From Rhea pennata (lineage: Eukaryota; Chordata; Aves; Rheiformes; Rheidae), in assembly GCF_028389875.1 (NCBI RefSeq), contig NC_084672.1:11957958-12021957 (forward strand): DNA of 64,000 nucleotides, given 5' to 3'. Positions 12,531 to 32,003 of the stretch are shown in pieces. Numbering within the stretch: the first letter of the stretch is position 1; each line of letters opens with the position of its first letter. The translations under genes were made by a program, and so were the position numbers. The notes under the pieces were generated by a model. It searched no databases, was not told the origin of the DNA, and saw only the letters and a program-made list of their open reading frames with translations.

Positions 12531-14469
12531 ATTCATTCATTTGGCATAGTTTTCATTCTGTATTTTAAAAGAATAAATCCGACTGTGCCGATCGAATGTT
12601 CTCAGGGAAAACCATTCTCAAGAGAACCCAGAGAGCTGTCACCAAAAGTTTTAAAATCTTAAAACAATCTTCTCGTAAAGTGGCACAAGTTTTTGACTTC
12701 TCACATTATGTGAAAAACCTTCCCACAAATCTACTGTTTACTGAAGAATAAGAAACAAAACTGAAAATGAAACAAAACGAAACGATTTCCCACCCTACTC
12801 CCCCCCTTCCCCTAACAAAGCAAAACATTCCATTACCTTTACTATTACACTTCAGGAGAGGATGAGAGGACCACCAACTTGTGAGTGATGGTAGTCACAC
12901 TACTCAATATGTTGCTGGGAGACACCACTGAAAAGTGTTTAAATACAAAAATGATGTAAAATTGACTTACACTTATTTTCCTAGTACTGACAGATGCTTT
13001 TGTCAAAACATGTTAACAGTATTCACAGACCATACAAGTGATATACTGAAGGACAAACTCATTTAATTCATGTATCAACTCAGAGCACAACATATTTTTT
13101 GATCAGTACATTCCAGTAAAAATATGGATATACAGAATAACTTACAGAATGTATTTTAAAATATTTTCCTATTAAAAAAAAAATCAAAATGTTTAAAGAG
13201 CAGTGACTTTGGGGATACAGGCTATCCAATCATCTTGTAATGTCACTCCTTAAAAATGAAAGCCAAGAATGCATTCTGAAGTCTAATCGTTCCTCTTACA
13301 CGTAAATGTTGCTGAGTCATCCTTACTTGTAAAAAGGAGGAGGAAAAAAAAAGCAATAAATATTTATGCTGCATCTGAACAGAAATGCAGGACAAAAATA
13401 GTATTTTAACTTTATTGGTCAATATCAAGTAACCTGAGAAAACCGTAAAACCTCTGAAACCAGACTACCTTCAAGTTAGTGAGACAGTGTCACTAATTTA
13501 AGTCTTGTCCATGCTGCAGCAGAGTAATCTAAAGTACTTCACTATTACTCACCTAGGTGGACTCCTTAAAATTAAGTTATTCCCATTTTACTTTCTTCTT
13601 GCCAGCAAGTAATGAGTTTTCAGTGTCCAGTATAGTAGAAACTATGTAATATATGTGAAACTACTTGGAAGGGAGCACATTAAAAAAAAAAGTCCACAAA
13701 AGGGCTTTTTTACAATTGCAGGCATAAATATCTCATTAATTTGTTGGAGGTACACCTATTACATCCCTTCTCTAGCTGACCTTTAGGAAAAGGCACAGAT
13801 GGTTCGAAAAGAAACGTGTCTTATAGTGGCATTGCTATTTTTAATCTCTGATGACTTTGTGTGAAAGCAGATGCCCTTAACAGCATCTATCTGGAAGTGT
13901 TTAAAAGCGTGTTGGTAACTGTGCAGTACGTTTAAACTTGCATGTAAAATATTTAGTACAATAAATTGCCATTATATAGTAAGCTTTAGATAATGCATGT
14001 TGTTTAACTGTAACAGTATTTTTAATTTTAAACAGCAACAATATTTAAATACAATAGAAATTTCCATTTCTAACTCTGTTTTAATCACATTGAAGTCTTA
14101 TGTTCTAATCGTGTGGTCTTAAATATGGTCTTAAATAACATATTGGACTGCTCAGTGAGTTAAGTTAAGCACATTTCTAAGTTCTTTATTATCAGTAGAA
14201 CTTTATTTCATCTCAAGTTGTTCATCACCTCTAACATAAAAATTAAATGTTTCTTTATACAAGAATATTTTATGACTACATACATTGCCATACGCAGACA
14301 TCCTTTGTCATCTTACAATGACTATTTGGTCTGTACACAATTATACAATATGCATACAGAACTGAAATATGGTATAAAGATGTAGCAGACCATAAATCTC
14401 ACTTTAAAAGACCTTTTTAATAATCTCCTTATACTGAATTTAAATGGAATGTTACAAAAAGCTAAATGT

Positions 14470-14475
14470 TTTATT
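14470..14475 (-). terminator. C15orf48: Poly(A) signal of C15orf48
   Basis: AATAAA on the minus strand, about 340 bases past the stop codon and about 240 bases past the miR-147 hairpin. It is the first canonical hexamer I find on that side, so the mRNA probably ends near 14450. Confidence 0.55.
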
Positions 14476-14709
14476 AAAAATATATAAAATTACAAAATTA
14501 ATATATTAGTTTGTCAAATAAAATACTATGAAGAGTGTGATTTTTTTTTCCACTGTTTTGTTACCATCTTTATAGTCAACATTTGACATCAAATGCCTAC
14601 TGAGAATGAGTACCTGAGGCAGATTTTTGGACTATGTGGATGTGGTATGGCAACTTCTAAGGTAACAAAAAAGTCCTTATCCAGAATCCAAAAATGTAGG
14701 GAGACCCTA

Positions 14710-14780
14710 AAAATGTAGCAGAAGCATTTCCGCACACTGATTTCAGTAGTCAAGTTTGTGCAGAAATGATTCCACTAGAT
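14710..14780 (-). ncRNA. MIR147B: miR-147 precursor hairpin
   Basis: The minus strand of 14716-14737 reads as the vertebrate miR-147 3p arm, beginning GTGTGCGGAAATGC and ending TTCTGCTA, which matches the human miR-147b mature form as I know it. The opposite arm at 14753-14774 (TGGAATCATTTCTGC, then ACAAACT) differs from human miR-147b-5p at one base. The arms pair across a loop of about 15 bases. The hairpin lies in the 3' UTR of C15orf48, about 40 bases past the stop, as in mammals, so microRNA and protein come from one primary transcript. Known roles of the pair are in inflammation and mitochondrial function; the regulation in this species is not visible. Confidence 0.95.
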
Positions 14781-14814
14781 TCATAGAGTACCTTTTTGAG
14801 GCAACTGAAACTTG

Positions 14815-16717
14815 TCACTTCGTAAGTTTTTTGACCTTTTCCAGTTCTTCTATAGGCTTCCATTTCTGATGGATTGTTAACAGCTGGAAGAAATACAGAG
14901 GAAAATATTAAAGATAGATTAGTAAAATCTCTGTAAGCATTTACTCCACTCTCCATGAAATATTAGAATTTTTTCCTCCTTTATCATATATTAACTTGAG
15001 TAGAGTTTTCTAATAGCTTTAGATCTTCCTTTTGAAAGTAAGCAAAAATAAATATCTATGACATATTTAATAATTTGTTGAACAAAATTGCTTGATTTCA
15101 AATAAATAACGGTCTGATATTCCCAAATAACTTTGTTTTATGTATCCTAGATGCTCTACCAAATTGAGATTTTTTTTTCCTTTGTGCTGTAGTACACAAA
15201 AACATTCTTAGTCAATTCTGAAAATCCTGGCTAAGGAGAGTGTAACCAGCATTGCTGCTACACTCCAAATTTCCATGATCGTCAATGGAATCAAGTAAAT
15301 GAAAGTCGCAGCGGCTAACACCAATTGGAGGCAAGCCAGAAATTGAAGACCCAACAGGGAGTGATAAAACACCTTAATTACTATCATTAATTAATAACGC
15401 AGGGAATATTTTTTTATATATAAAAAAGTAATGAATAAAGCAATTGGTTCCACTTTTAAATAGACGAAAAGGCAGCCTGACCTTTGTCCTATTAATATTT
15501 TGTTAATTCTTATACATTTTAGGTGTAATTACATCATTCACTGTACTGGAAACAATACACAGTCTTTGCATTGGTCATATTATTCATATAAATTACCTTC
15601 TGAGGCTGGGTGGGATCTATAGCTTCCCAAGGTTCTGGATTGCCAGTTTTGTTAATGCTTTAAGAGAAGATAAACAGGTTGTATGTTTTAAGGTCTGATC
15701 TTGCACACATGTTACATATCTGAACATTCTACTGCCAGTAGAGCTAGTCACATAAGTAAGCACAATTTTACATGTCTGGGCAATCATGTTTTAAATTCGG
15801 CATAGGAATCAATCATGTTTCTTCACTTGTAGCTCCCAAAGCACCAAACATACCTTTATTGTTTAAGTGTAACATGTTTTCATAAGTGAAGCAAGCTGAA
15901 ATTCAAAATTGAGTAAAGATTCATATAAAATATACCTGATGATTAAACACCCTTTCCAGCTCCCTTTAAGTAAAAACTCCCAAAAGCTTAATGAATCTTA
16001 AGACCTCTTTAGAGGTCTGACCTCTAAATTACTAGCTAAATCATCAAAACATTAACTTATAATAAGTTCATATTATCAAATCCTATTCTTTATATACAGA
16101 TCAATGACATGATTGCAAAACATCTGAATCTCATCTACTTATTTAAAATTCTTCATGAGAACATTTAAAAGTCACTGTACTGAAAGTAAAAAACAGAAAA
16201 ACTCACTATTAAAGTCAAAAAACAGATCGGACTATGCTACAAATTAAGTCATTTCTTCAGTGTTTAGACTCTGTGGATACCTCAGTCTTCCCTACCACTC
16301 CAGAGCATCTGCAAAGACTATTTTTTGTAAAAAACAAGATGGTCAAATACCTCAGTTGAAAAATAGTAAAAACTTCGAGCAATATGCATTTTGCTTACAT
16401 CACATCGGTTTTGCTGAGTAGGGAATAGATGGAAACAGAGATAGCCCCCAGTGCCGCAAAAGACACTACTCCAACCAGGGGAATAAGCTGAAAGACAAAA
16501 AAGAAAACGGAGAAAATCACTGAAGAACTAGTTCCCCTGGCCAGAGAGGAATGAACAGTGGAAGTGAGAGGCACAGGCAATTAGGGAGCCTGCGAAGCAC
16601 CAGGTGTTACTCCTCGCACCGCCGCGCTTCCCACGCAGGACACAGGGCAGCCGGCCGCTCTCACAGACTTACTTCTTTTTTCGCTCTCAGCATCTGGAAG
16701 AAGCTCATGTTCATCAT
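14815..16717 (-). CDS. C15orf48: C15orf48 / NMES1 / MOCCI, NDUFA4-like complex IV subunit
   Basis: Four coding exons on the minus strand: 16673-16717, 16399-16487, 15597-15657 and 14815-14883. All borders are GT/AG and phases agree, giving 87 residues against 83 in human. The protein begins MMNMSFFQ. The human protein starts at the equivalent of the third ATG (16706-16708), so initiation could be at either place; I use the first ATG, which has a G at -3. Residues 16-40 or so form one hydrophobic membrane segment, followed by the conserved NPEPWE motif and a C-terminal KWKPIEELEKV stretch. The family is related to NDUFA4. In mammals the protein sits in the mitochondrial inner membrane and can replace NDUFA4 in cytochrome c oxidase during inflammation. 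A 5' UTR exon precedes the ATG exon, which starts after an acceptor at 16734. AFG2B lies upstream on the same strand. Identity is secure from sequence, exon structure and the miR-147 hairpin. Confidence 0.96.
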
Positions 16718-16818
16718 GGCAGCGGCTGCGGACCTGGAAAAAAACGGTCCTCGGTCACCGGCCGCCCCAGGCCAGGCCGCCGCCGCCCCCACCCCCCCGG
16801 GGGACGAGCCCCCGTTAC

Positions 16819-16876
16819 CTGCCGGAGCGGGGACGGGCTGGCAGCGCCGCGGCGGACGTGCTCCGCGCCTTATAAG
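16819..16876 (-). promoter_or_regulatory. C15orf48: C15orf48 TATA promoter and untranslated first exon
   Basis: A TTATAA element lies at 16870-16875, within the palindrome CTTATAAG. A donor (CGGCAG/GTAACG) at 16818-16817 ends a short exon whose start is expected about 30 bases past the TATA element, near 16840. This exon joins the acceptor TTTTTTCCAG at 16735-16734, 16 bases before the ATG. A TATA element inside a CpG island suits a gene that is inducible, as mammalian C15orf48 is in inflammation. The transcription start is inferred, not seen. Confidence 0.65.
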
Positions 16877-17014
16877 CGCCCCGAAACGCCTACGGGCGCT
16901 GGCGGCGCCGCCGGTCGCGCGGGAGGGGTGGGCCGCCCGCGGCGGGCGCGCGCCACCCGCCGCCCTGCTCCCCTCAGCCCTCAGCGGGCGCCGCAGCCCG
17001 GCGCGGCGCGGCGC

Positions 17015-17032
17015 GGGCGCCCCCTGGCGGCG
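17015..17032 (+). promoter_or_regulatory. CTCF-like motif in the C15orf48 CpG island
   Basis: The core CGCCCCCTGGCGG fits the reverse form of the CTCF consensus (CCCCCTNNNGG type). It lies about 150 bases upstream of the C15orf48 TATA element and between C15orf48 and AFG2B, where an insulator would be plausible. Motif only. Confidence 0.35.
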
Positions 17033-17159
17033 CGCGCGGGGCCGCCCGCGGGTGAGGCTGCGCACGGCAGGGCGTCGGGGCGCTGCCCGCCCGGGGCCAG
17101 CGGGAAGCGGCCGGCCGCTCCCTCACCTTCCGTATGGCTTCGCCACGGCCGCCGTTTCG

Positions 17160-18634
17160 TGACTGCCTCTTCTCCCACCTCCTTCGGGGTTGTTGTCCTG
17201 TCATCACCCCTTTGCCCCAGTGACTCCCTGTTGTTCCCCATTCTCTCTGCAGCTCTTTCCCTCTGTTACTTTGTTCCTCAAACCTCCCTCCTCTGTTCCT
17301 CACGGCAGAGGAACCTTTTTGCAGAGCTTGGCAAGGATTATAAAGTGTCCAAGAGAGGAGCACCATTTTCTGTCCCCTCTGCTACAACGCTGTCTAGTTT
17401 CACGCAGGCCCAGGCTCCTACCACACCCCACGGCTCCTAGCACTTCCCCTTCCCCAGAAAAGGCTCTTACAAGGGCAGGGTTAGAGTGGAGGCAGGTGCT
17501 TCCAGCAAACCACTCCTGTAACTGTTTCTCTCCTTCCCCTTGGAAAGGAGCAAGAGGAAGGACAGGCAGCCGTTGCTCCACGCTCCCCTGGCTTCACCAT
17601 GCTCTCCCTGGTAGCAAGGAGAAAGGGAAGGGCAGAAACCAGCTCTGTTGGTCCTGACAGGAAGCAAGTACAGAAGCAAAAAAGCATCTCTGAGAGGACA
17701 GAGATGGCCCTGATTCAGCTTGAACTGCATCAGCTGCCAGCATCTTGCTGTCCTAACAAGTTTCAGGGCTCAAATCTAAAGCAACAATCTCAAAAAGGAG
17801 AGTCGTGCTCAAAAAGGAGAGTTATCTTGAAGGTCTCTACACACTCGCCAGCACAGCTGCTAAGAAACTATCTTTGCATATTTTTTGGTATGTTTAACCA
17901 ATGGACATATATGACACTGGCCTTAAGCAGTAGGATCAAATAAAGCGAGGATCAGAGCTACCAGGTTGTAGGACAGTCCTTTCCTAGGCTGCAACAGTTT
18001 GCAGCTGCTTTTGTCCTGTGTTGTCATTAACTGCCATGGAACTCTCCTTCCATAATCTGGGCTCACTGCAAACCCCACTGCAACACGGCCCCCAAGGGCC
18101 TGTGGCTGAGCGAAAGCAGCATTGCTCATGGGTTTGTAACCTCAGATGAAATATAAAACTTGAAGATACCTTTGACAGTGAAGTATCTTTCATAAACATT
18201 TTCATGGGGAAAAGGAGGAAACAGTTAAAACTTCGTACCTTAGTAAGACATTTATACACAGAAGGAGGTTATATGTGTATCTCTGCCTTTTAAAAGATGC
18301 CCTACAATAATACACAGAGAAAGAATAGTTGTGAGGGAAAACATATTCCAGAATTTATAAAACAAACTCCCTTTTACCTCAAAGCATGAATTACTGTTTA
18401 CTTTGGATTGTTTGATTCCAAATTTGCTTAGTATTTGTTTGTTTACTCAATTCAAATGTTTGTACAGTAAGCAGTAGTTCTAGAATTATTTCCCCCCTCC
18501 CAAATCCCTGCCCACTTCCCTCTAGTTCCACACCTGAAACAGAACTCCCAAACTTACAATATTAAGCACTGACAACTGTTTCATTAAAAGTGTATTTCAG
18601 AATCTGCTTTCCAGAAAGTAAGCTTGCAGATATG
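17160..18634. other. Spacer between the 3' end of AFG2B and the C15orf48 promoter
   Basis: About 1.5 kb of moderate GC content. Open frames on both strands up to 155 codons are overlapping and show no recognised family. No gene is supported. Confidence 0.5.
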
Positions 18635-18654
18635 CACATATAAAAAATTTGTAT

Positions 18655-18660
18655 TTTATT
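18655..18660 (-). terminator. AFG2B: Poly(A) signal of AFG2B
   Basis: AATAAA on the minus strand about 370 bases past the AFG2B stop codon, the only canonical hexamer found in that stretch. It implies a 3' UTR of roughly 0.4 kb ending near 18635. Confidence 0.6.
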
Positions 18661-19029
18661 ACATGCAGCACAGAAACTACAGAGGACTTTTTCCTCATAT
18701 TCCACTACTTAAAAAAAAAAAAAATAAATAGTGTGCTTTGGAGACTTTACAGCATGTTTTAAATTAAATATTCTTATTCTTCCAGGCTTTATCCTAAGAA
18801 CAAAGAAATCTGCAGAACCACTCCACTGTTCCACAATGCTCTGAGCCCCTCCATTATCAGTTTCATCAGATAAAGACTGAAATTTGCTTTTCATGATACT
18901 GCCTTTTTAGTACCGTACTTACAATAACATTTCACTTGTGATCTCAATACTGAAGAATAAAGTAAAATCTCATTTGCTTTGGCTCAGTTTGCAATATATT
19001 AAAAAATATTCATGCTACATCACTTTGAT

Positions 19030-26550
<7,521 letters not shown>

Positions 26551-26960
26551 AGCACGCGTCTGCGGCGCGCTCTGCGCAAGACGCGGAGGCAGCCCCCGTC
26601 AGAGGGCCCCGTCCAGCTCCCCACTCACCCCCGCCTCGCTCTCCGCCACCAGCCAGCGCCCCGCGGCGGCTCCGCGCGCGTAACAACCGGCCCAGACCGG
26701 CCCGGCCGAACCTTCCCCGCGCAAAGGCGGCAGCGCCGGCGCGCGCAGAACCGGCGGCGCTCACTCCCGCCGCGCCGCGCCTCGCGCGCATGCGCGGCGG
26801 GGCGGGGCGGGGCCGCGCGCGCGCCTCAGAGGCTGCTGACGCTGTGTGAAACCGCCGCGCCCGTGAGGCGGATCCGGCGCTCTGACAGGGCGCCGGGCTC
26901 TAGGCGCAGCTCCCTGCCTCTTATACCGCCCTCCCAGGTACCGAATGGAGTGATCATCCG
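26551..26960 (-). promoter_or_regulatory. AFG2B: AFG2B CpG-island promoter with NRF1 and GC-box motifs
   Basis: A dense CpG island runs from about 26.38 to 26.96 kb across the start of AFG2B. The palindrome GCGCATGCGC at 26786-26795 is the core NRF1 site, and repeated GGCGGGGCGGGG at about 26797-26812 gives SP1-type GC boxes. NRF1 plus GC boxes without TATA is typical of housekeeping genes such as ribosome-biogenesis factors. Transcription of AFG2B probably starts about 26.6-26.78 kb. Confidence 0.7.
26814..26937 (+). other. Possible divergent first exon on the plus strand
   Basis: Just beyond the NRF1/GC-box cluster, a plus-strand stretch ends in CTCCCAG/GTACCG, a fair donor. CpG-island promoters are often bidirectional, so this may be the untranslated first exon of a transcript running right, toward the exon candidates at 31.7-34.4 kb. 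No coding content is recognised. Confidence 0.2.
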
Positions 26961-27609
26961 CCCTCATCACCACCTGTTTGTTCTCCCCAGAGCCGGTCTT
27001 TAGAAAGCTCGCTTGCCTCCTTCGAGTGTCTCTTCTCAGCTCCCAGTAGTGCTGCTTAAACGCGTTCCCCGAAGTTGAGCGTCCTCTTTCCCGTGCCTCC
27101 TGTCAGTGTGCCCCCAACACAGAGTTGCATCTTGCTGATCAGTAGTTGGGATTGGGGCAGCCGTAGCTGCTGGTGAAGAAAAGGTGGTGGGGAGCCACAC
27201 AGTTGTCTTGAGAAGATACTGATAAAAGTAATCAGGGCACAAATTTATTCAGCAATAGAGAAATGTGTAGTAATATGTTGCTCTCACAAATTCTCCTTAC
27301 TGAGCCAAGGGCTGTAGCCAAAATATTTTAGTAAGCCATACAAACAGAGCAGGCAATGTGAAGAGAGCCCATTCAGCTAATTGCAAATGCTGTATAGGAA
27401 ATCAGAAGAAAGGTGTAGGCCTGAGCAGTGTGAAAGACAGTAAGCCGCCTTTTTTTGCCTAAATATATGCAAAAGGGTATACATATTCTTTCTTTTCAAT
27501 TCATGAACAAATTCTCTCCTTTCAGTGTTTGTTTTCAGTTGCTTTTTTCCTGGATGTCAACTTGATGTTTTTTCTACTGCACATATTTTTCTACTGCACA
27601 TTGCATGCA

Positions 27610-27634
27610 AATATTCATATGGAATATGAATATT
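27610..27634. repeat. Perfect inverted repeat, 11-base arms
   Basis: AATATTCATAT and its complement separated by GGA. Confidence 0.85.
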
Positions 27635-30467
27635 CCATGTTTAGTATGGGACAGAGTGCTGAATGTACAAGCAAAAGACTGGAAGGACCTTTCATTCCAA
27701 GAGGGAGAATGTATTTTCAAGCATATGTGTTTTAAAACATATTCTCTTGTTTTTTTCTTTCACTCATAGATTCTCATACTTAAGTATTCTTGAGTGCATA
27801 CTCAGTTAAAGAAAACAAACAACATATTCTGTTTCAGAGAATTCCAAAGTGCAAGTGGTAGATCCTTTGCTTGGTGTTAAAAGATTGTGCTTAGGAAAAA
27901 AAGTAAAGAAAAGGGCATATTTGAAACTGGACTCTGTGGTATATATTTTTGCTTCTGTGGTCTGTATAGTCTGTATAGTTGTGCTTTCTAACAGATTTCT
28001 TGAAACATCCGGAAAATCTGATTTCTGACAAGAGAGAAACATCTGCAAAATGTAATCTTGAGTGACAATTCCAGCTATTAGAGTTGACATTACCTGCTTT
28101 TGTGAGAGCAAGTTTAAGTCCTCTTGTTGATTTTTTTAAATGATGCGTACTGGATGGGCTGCTTTGTGTTAATCCAACCATTTTTTCCATTTAAAATTTA
28201 TCTCAGTATAGAGAAAAGCACATTAAATGTTTAAATGATAAGAAAATATCCCTCCAACTCAGTAAAACAATAATACCTAGTTCACAGTACCTTTTTTATC
28301 AGGATGTCTTATGACATGGTATACAGTGGAAAATAGTAATATTTTTACATATGGGAGAAGTGGGAAACAGTTTTGGGGTATTGTTGAAAGTTCTATGTAC
28401 AGATTGAGTAATCAGAATGTATCTCATCTGTTCCTTTTCAGAGAAGGCCATTGTTAGTGTGCCTGCATTATCTAACAAATAAAACAGATTCTGATGTTTT
28501 CAAATTATATTTCCATTGATCTTGCCATTTGATTTGATATTGTATTGTGGCAGTTTGTTTATACAGGTTCTGATCTTAGAATGACATCTGTATGGATGGC
28601 CCACCTTTTTTCTAAATTCTCTTTGAAATTCTGGATTTGAATTATGCAAAAAATGTCCTATGGAATGTAGTTTACTGTCAGTATGTGTAGTTGGATCACA
28701 TGAGAAAGCTCTCAGACTCCAGAAAATAAGTGAAGGAAAATAATACTTGAATTATATTTCTTTGACATTATATGTGTGTCTGTGTAGGTAAAAAGGTAGG
28801 TAACATGTGAAAGGCGTGGATTAGTGCTTAGAAATGTCTTAGGTGGCCAGTGGAGCAAAGGCTTGGTACAGACATTCCGACAAAATTCTATGGGGGGAAT
28901 GAGGATTGGCGAAGTTCAGGCCAGCTGTACAACAGAAGAGTCTGAGAGCAAGAAGTAAGGGAGTAGTGGAATGGAGCTGATAGACTTTTTTCTAGTTTTT
29001 CATAATTTTCTTTGAAGAATTCTGTATGAGTTACTTTTGTCTCCCTGAACTTTAATTAACTAATTACAGTTAAAAAGATCATTAAGTTAAGACTACTGGC
29101 AATTTGAAAACTTGGAGCTCTACATTTGCCTTTTTATTTTTTCTTTATGTATCTGTAATGGAAATCTGATATTATCTATTAATGCCTTAGTTACTATGGC
29201 CCACTGCTTTATGAGAAAATATATTTCTAAAATTTTCACACCTGAAGGTAAGTTCTATTCGGTTTGCATCTTCCTGATATTTGTTTGCAGGTGAGTGTTT
29301 CAGCATGGGGGGGGACAATCGATAATGTCCAACTTCAGTATTTTTTTCAACTATTTACAGGGGCAAGCTGGTCTCCTCCTGAACAGATTTGTACAAATGC
29401 AACTGGATAAGTAGAAGAGCAACAGTCTCTGATCTTTTCTGCTTGCTGTATATCATAGTTCCATGATCAGCTTAAACTGTCAGAGGGGATTCCACCCTTT
29501 ATAGGCCTCAATATCTAATCCCTATCTTGCCTTTTATTAAGAAAAACATGCGTATCTCATAGATAGTTGGGTTTTTTTGATGAATTAGTTACTGGCTGCA
29601 CCGACTCTTGATCCCATTGCACAGCCATGTGAATACTTACGGTGGTGCAAAGAACGGCTTGGCAGCTGGAAGAGGAGGTTAAGTTCCACCTTGTGTCAGT
29701 TTACATTGATTGTGAAATTACTGATGATGATTTAGGAAAAAAGCAGGACAAAACCACTAGTCTAGTCAGCAGGTAGCTACAGTTGATGTGCAGCATAAAA
29801 ACAATGCTATTGTTGCTTGATGTGCATGTCTCAGGCAGTGACTTTTATCTTCAGCTTCTGTCATTTTTAATGAGAATGTATGTTCATAATACGGAATATT
29901 TACTCTGAGACACTGATATTTCTGTTGATTTTAGTATAATGAGATGGAGCCCAGAAATCATTAATAGAACTTCTTGGAAATGTGCAGGATTGCCTGTTAG
30001 GCAAAACCTTTAGGATCAAGACCTTATTTATGTATTTTTCTGGAAAACAGACTGTTGAATGGCATTACTCTGCTTTGTAATTAATGCCTTCCAATAGTCA
30101 TGCCCCTGAAACATTTCTGAGCCCCCAGATTAACACTGATGAACTGAAAAAAAAGATATTCCACCAAGAATCTAGTTTAAACTGTTTGTCAAAAAAAGAA
30201 AAATGTTCTAAACAGTTTTCTTATCATTCAGTAGATGGCAGCTGATCTTCAGGAATGGCTGTATTTCTCCTTGCAGATCTGTTAATTTCAGGAAAGTAGT
30301 CATCAGTTGTTGGAGAAATCAAATATAATCCAGCATTGTTTTCATTCCTTTTCAACCAATAGTTTCTAAAATCAAACTGAATAACCAGCACAATGAGTGT
30401 TCAGATCATTTTCATCTTCATTAGCATTCCTAATTTTTCATTTTGTGTTTGGAGAAGAATGTTCTTT

Positions 30468-30521
30468 TATTCTTTGCTTTCATTCTTTGCTTTCTTTGCT
30501 TTCATTCTTTGCTTTCTTTGC
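30468..30521. repeat. Short tandem repeat of TTTGCTTTC/ATTC units
   Basis: Alternating CATTCTTTGC and TTTCTTTGCT blocks repeat about every 22 bases, just over two copies, next to a T-rich tract. Confidence 0.8.
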
Positions 30522-31509
30522 CTTTTTTTTTAGTTTTTTTTAGAAGCATTTTTACTTCTTTTTAAGGAGAACCTGCAATACTATAAGAAAATTCCAAAGA
30601 GAAGGAATAGCATTGCTATTATTGGATATAGCTGTTGATTTTAGGTAGAATAAAATACTATTCATCATTCTGAATTTGTTTTAATTCACAAATTGAAATA
30701 ACTGTGCCTTGTAAAAATAATTCTCTCTATACAAAGTAAACAAGATATATAGCTGATTTTGTATTTGATAAGTTTGACTATATTTACTATTTATCAGAAC
30801 TTTTTTTTTTTATTAAAGCTCTGTCAAATTAATAGTGGCTTTAACATGGATAGATATCACGTGTATGCTTTAGGACAGGGTTTTAGTGTTTACTGGAGAG
30901 TTATGTAACAATTATTAGTTCTATTTATCCTAGGTATTTCACATTTCAAACACCAAGCTCAATTATATCAAAAGTTTTTCAGAGCTAAATTGTAAAGACA
31001 TGCTTAGAGAAGGAGAAGAAAGAGGTCTGGAGTATCTGCATGTCTTGTTAGAAGCCACCCTCAATGTGTTTACTTCATTTTCTGGTGGGTGTCCAGTCTT
31101 GCATCTTTATACAGAAAAAATCCCATTGCAGTTGATGGGAATTCTGAATGTGCAAGCATGCAAGATAGACCATGCATTTCTCTGTGGAAAATCTGCTGCC
31201 AGAAAGCTCAGGGAAAGTTGCTGCACCTCAGATAATGTTCAGTCTGCTTCTGTGCTGGAAGTTATTTGCCTTACTTTAGGAATTTATGTTTTCTTTAGGA
31301 AAAAAATGTGTGCCTGCACTTAAATACTTCCTTTGCAAAGTCTGTTGTCTTAACTTAAATTGTCAGGAAAAGGATTTTATGCTAAGATACTGTATTTTCA
31401 TGGGAGTGACTTGAGGTCCAACTACACATTGCATTTTGTTGACACTTCATTGGAAAAGGGGAAAATGGACAGTTGCAGATAGTATTTCTTAAACAGTCGC
31501 AGCAAAATT

Positions 31510-31625
31510 TGAATATCTCCGAAGAAGGAGACTCTACAGCCTCTCTGGGCAACCTGTGCCAGTGCTCTGTCACTCTCATTCATCTGAGATTTCTTCCTTT
31601 TTCAGTAACAAAGCAGAAAAGTTGG
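31510..31625 (+). mobile_element. CR1 LINE fragment (3' region), sense on the plus strand
   Basis: The core GAAGGAGACTCTACAGCC, followed by TCTCTGGGCAACCTGTGCC and AGTGCTCTGTCAC, closely matches the widespread CR1 3' region of birds and reptiles. The flanks fade into unrelated sequence, so this is a short, 5'-truncated old copy. It is the main marker placing the window in a sauropsid genome. Confidence 0.85.
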
Positions 31626-31983
31626 TGTTTACCTCTTCCAACTTGCTTCTGTCAATAACTATCCTTAAGATCAGTATCTCTGTTTCTAATTTTTTTTGTT
31701 TTAACATACTATTTTTACCTTTGCAGACCCTGCAATTACTTGTTCTTCTGAGCATTTGATGACTCAGGTAACAAATATCTAATTACAAGCCAGAAATGTT
31801 GAAGTTATTTATGGGGGGAAAAGAAAAGTAAACCTGGCACGTACTTTTTGTTCATATTATACTGTTTTGAAGATGATTTGAAATAAACCCTGTAACATTA
31901 AACTGAGAGATTGTATTTTTTCCTTCAATGGCTTCATGGTCACTACAGAAGGAAATTAAAATAAAGCCTGCCTTTTTCTTTCC

Positions 31984-32003
31984 TTTTTTTTTTTTTTTTT
32001 TTT
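31984..32003. repeat. Poly-T run
   Basis: 20 consecutive T residues, part of a longer T-rich tract. Confidence 0.9.

Larger units (their letters stand above)
16620..17140. promoter_or_regulatory. CpG island at the C15orf48 5' end
   Basis: About 500 bases of CpG-dense sequence covering the untranslated first exon, the ATG exon and the upstream promoter of C15orf48. Long open frames here on both strands follow from GC content and are not genes. Confidence 0.8.
26961..31500. other. Stretch without a recognised gene
   Basis: AT-rich sequence. A plus-strand open frame at 29112-29294 crosses a donor-like GAAG/GTAAGT near 29247 but has no matched acceptor. GATM, the next gene beyond AFG2B in human, is not seen: I looked for its conserved exon content in the translated frames and found none. 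Confidence 0.45.

Noticed and set aside
1..14400. SLC30A4, expected beyond C15orf48 from human gene order
   Set aside because: No frame shows the conserved zinc-transporter membrane segments; the gene probably lies left of the window.
16551..17440. Overlapping open frames of 130-278 codons over the C15orf48 CpG island
   Set aside because: They overlap on both strands, are Arg/Pro/Ala-rich from GC bias, and cross the known promoter and exons of C15orf48.
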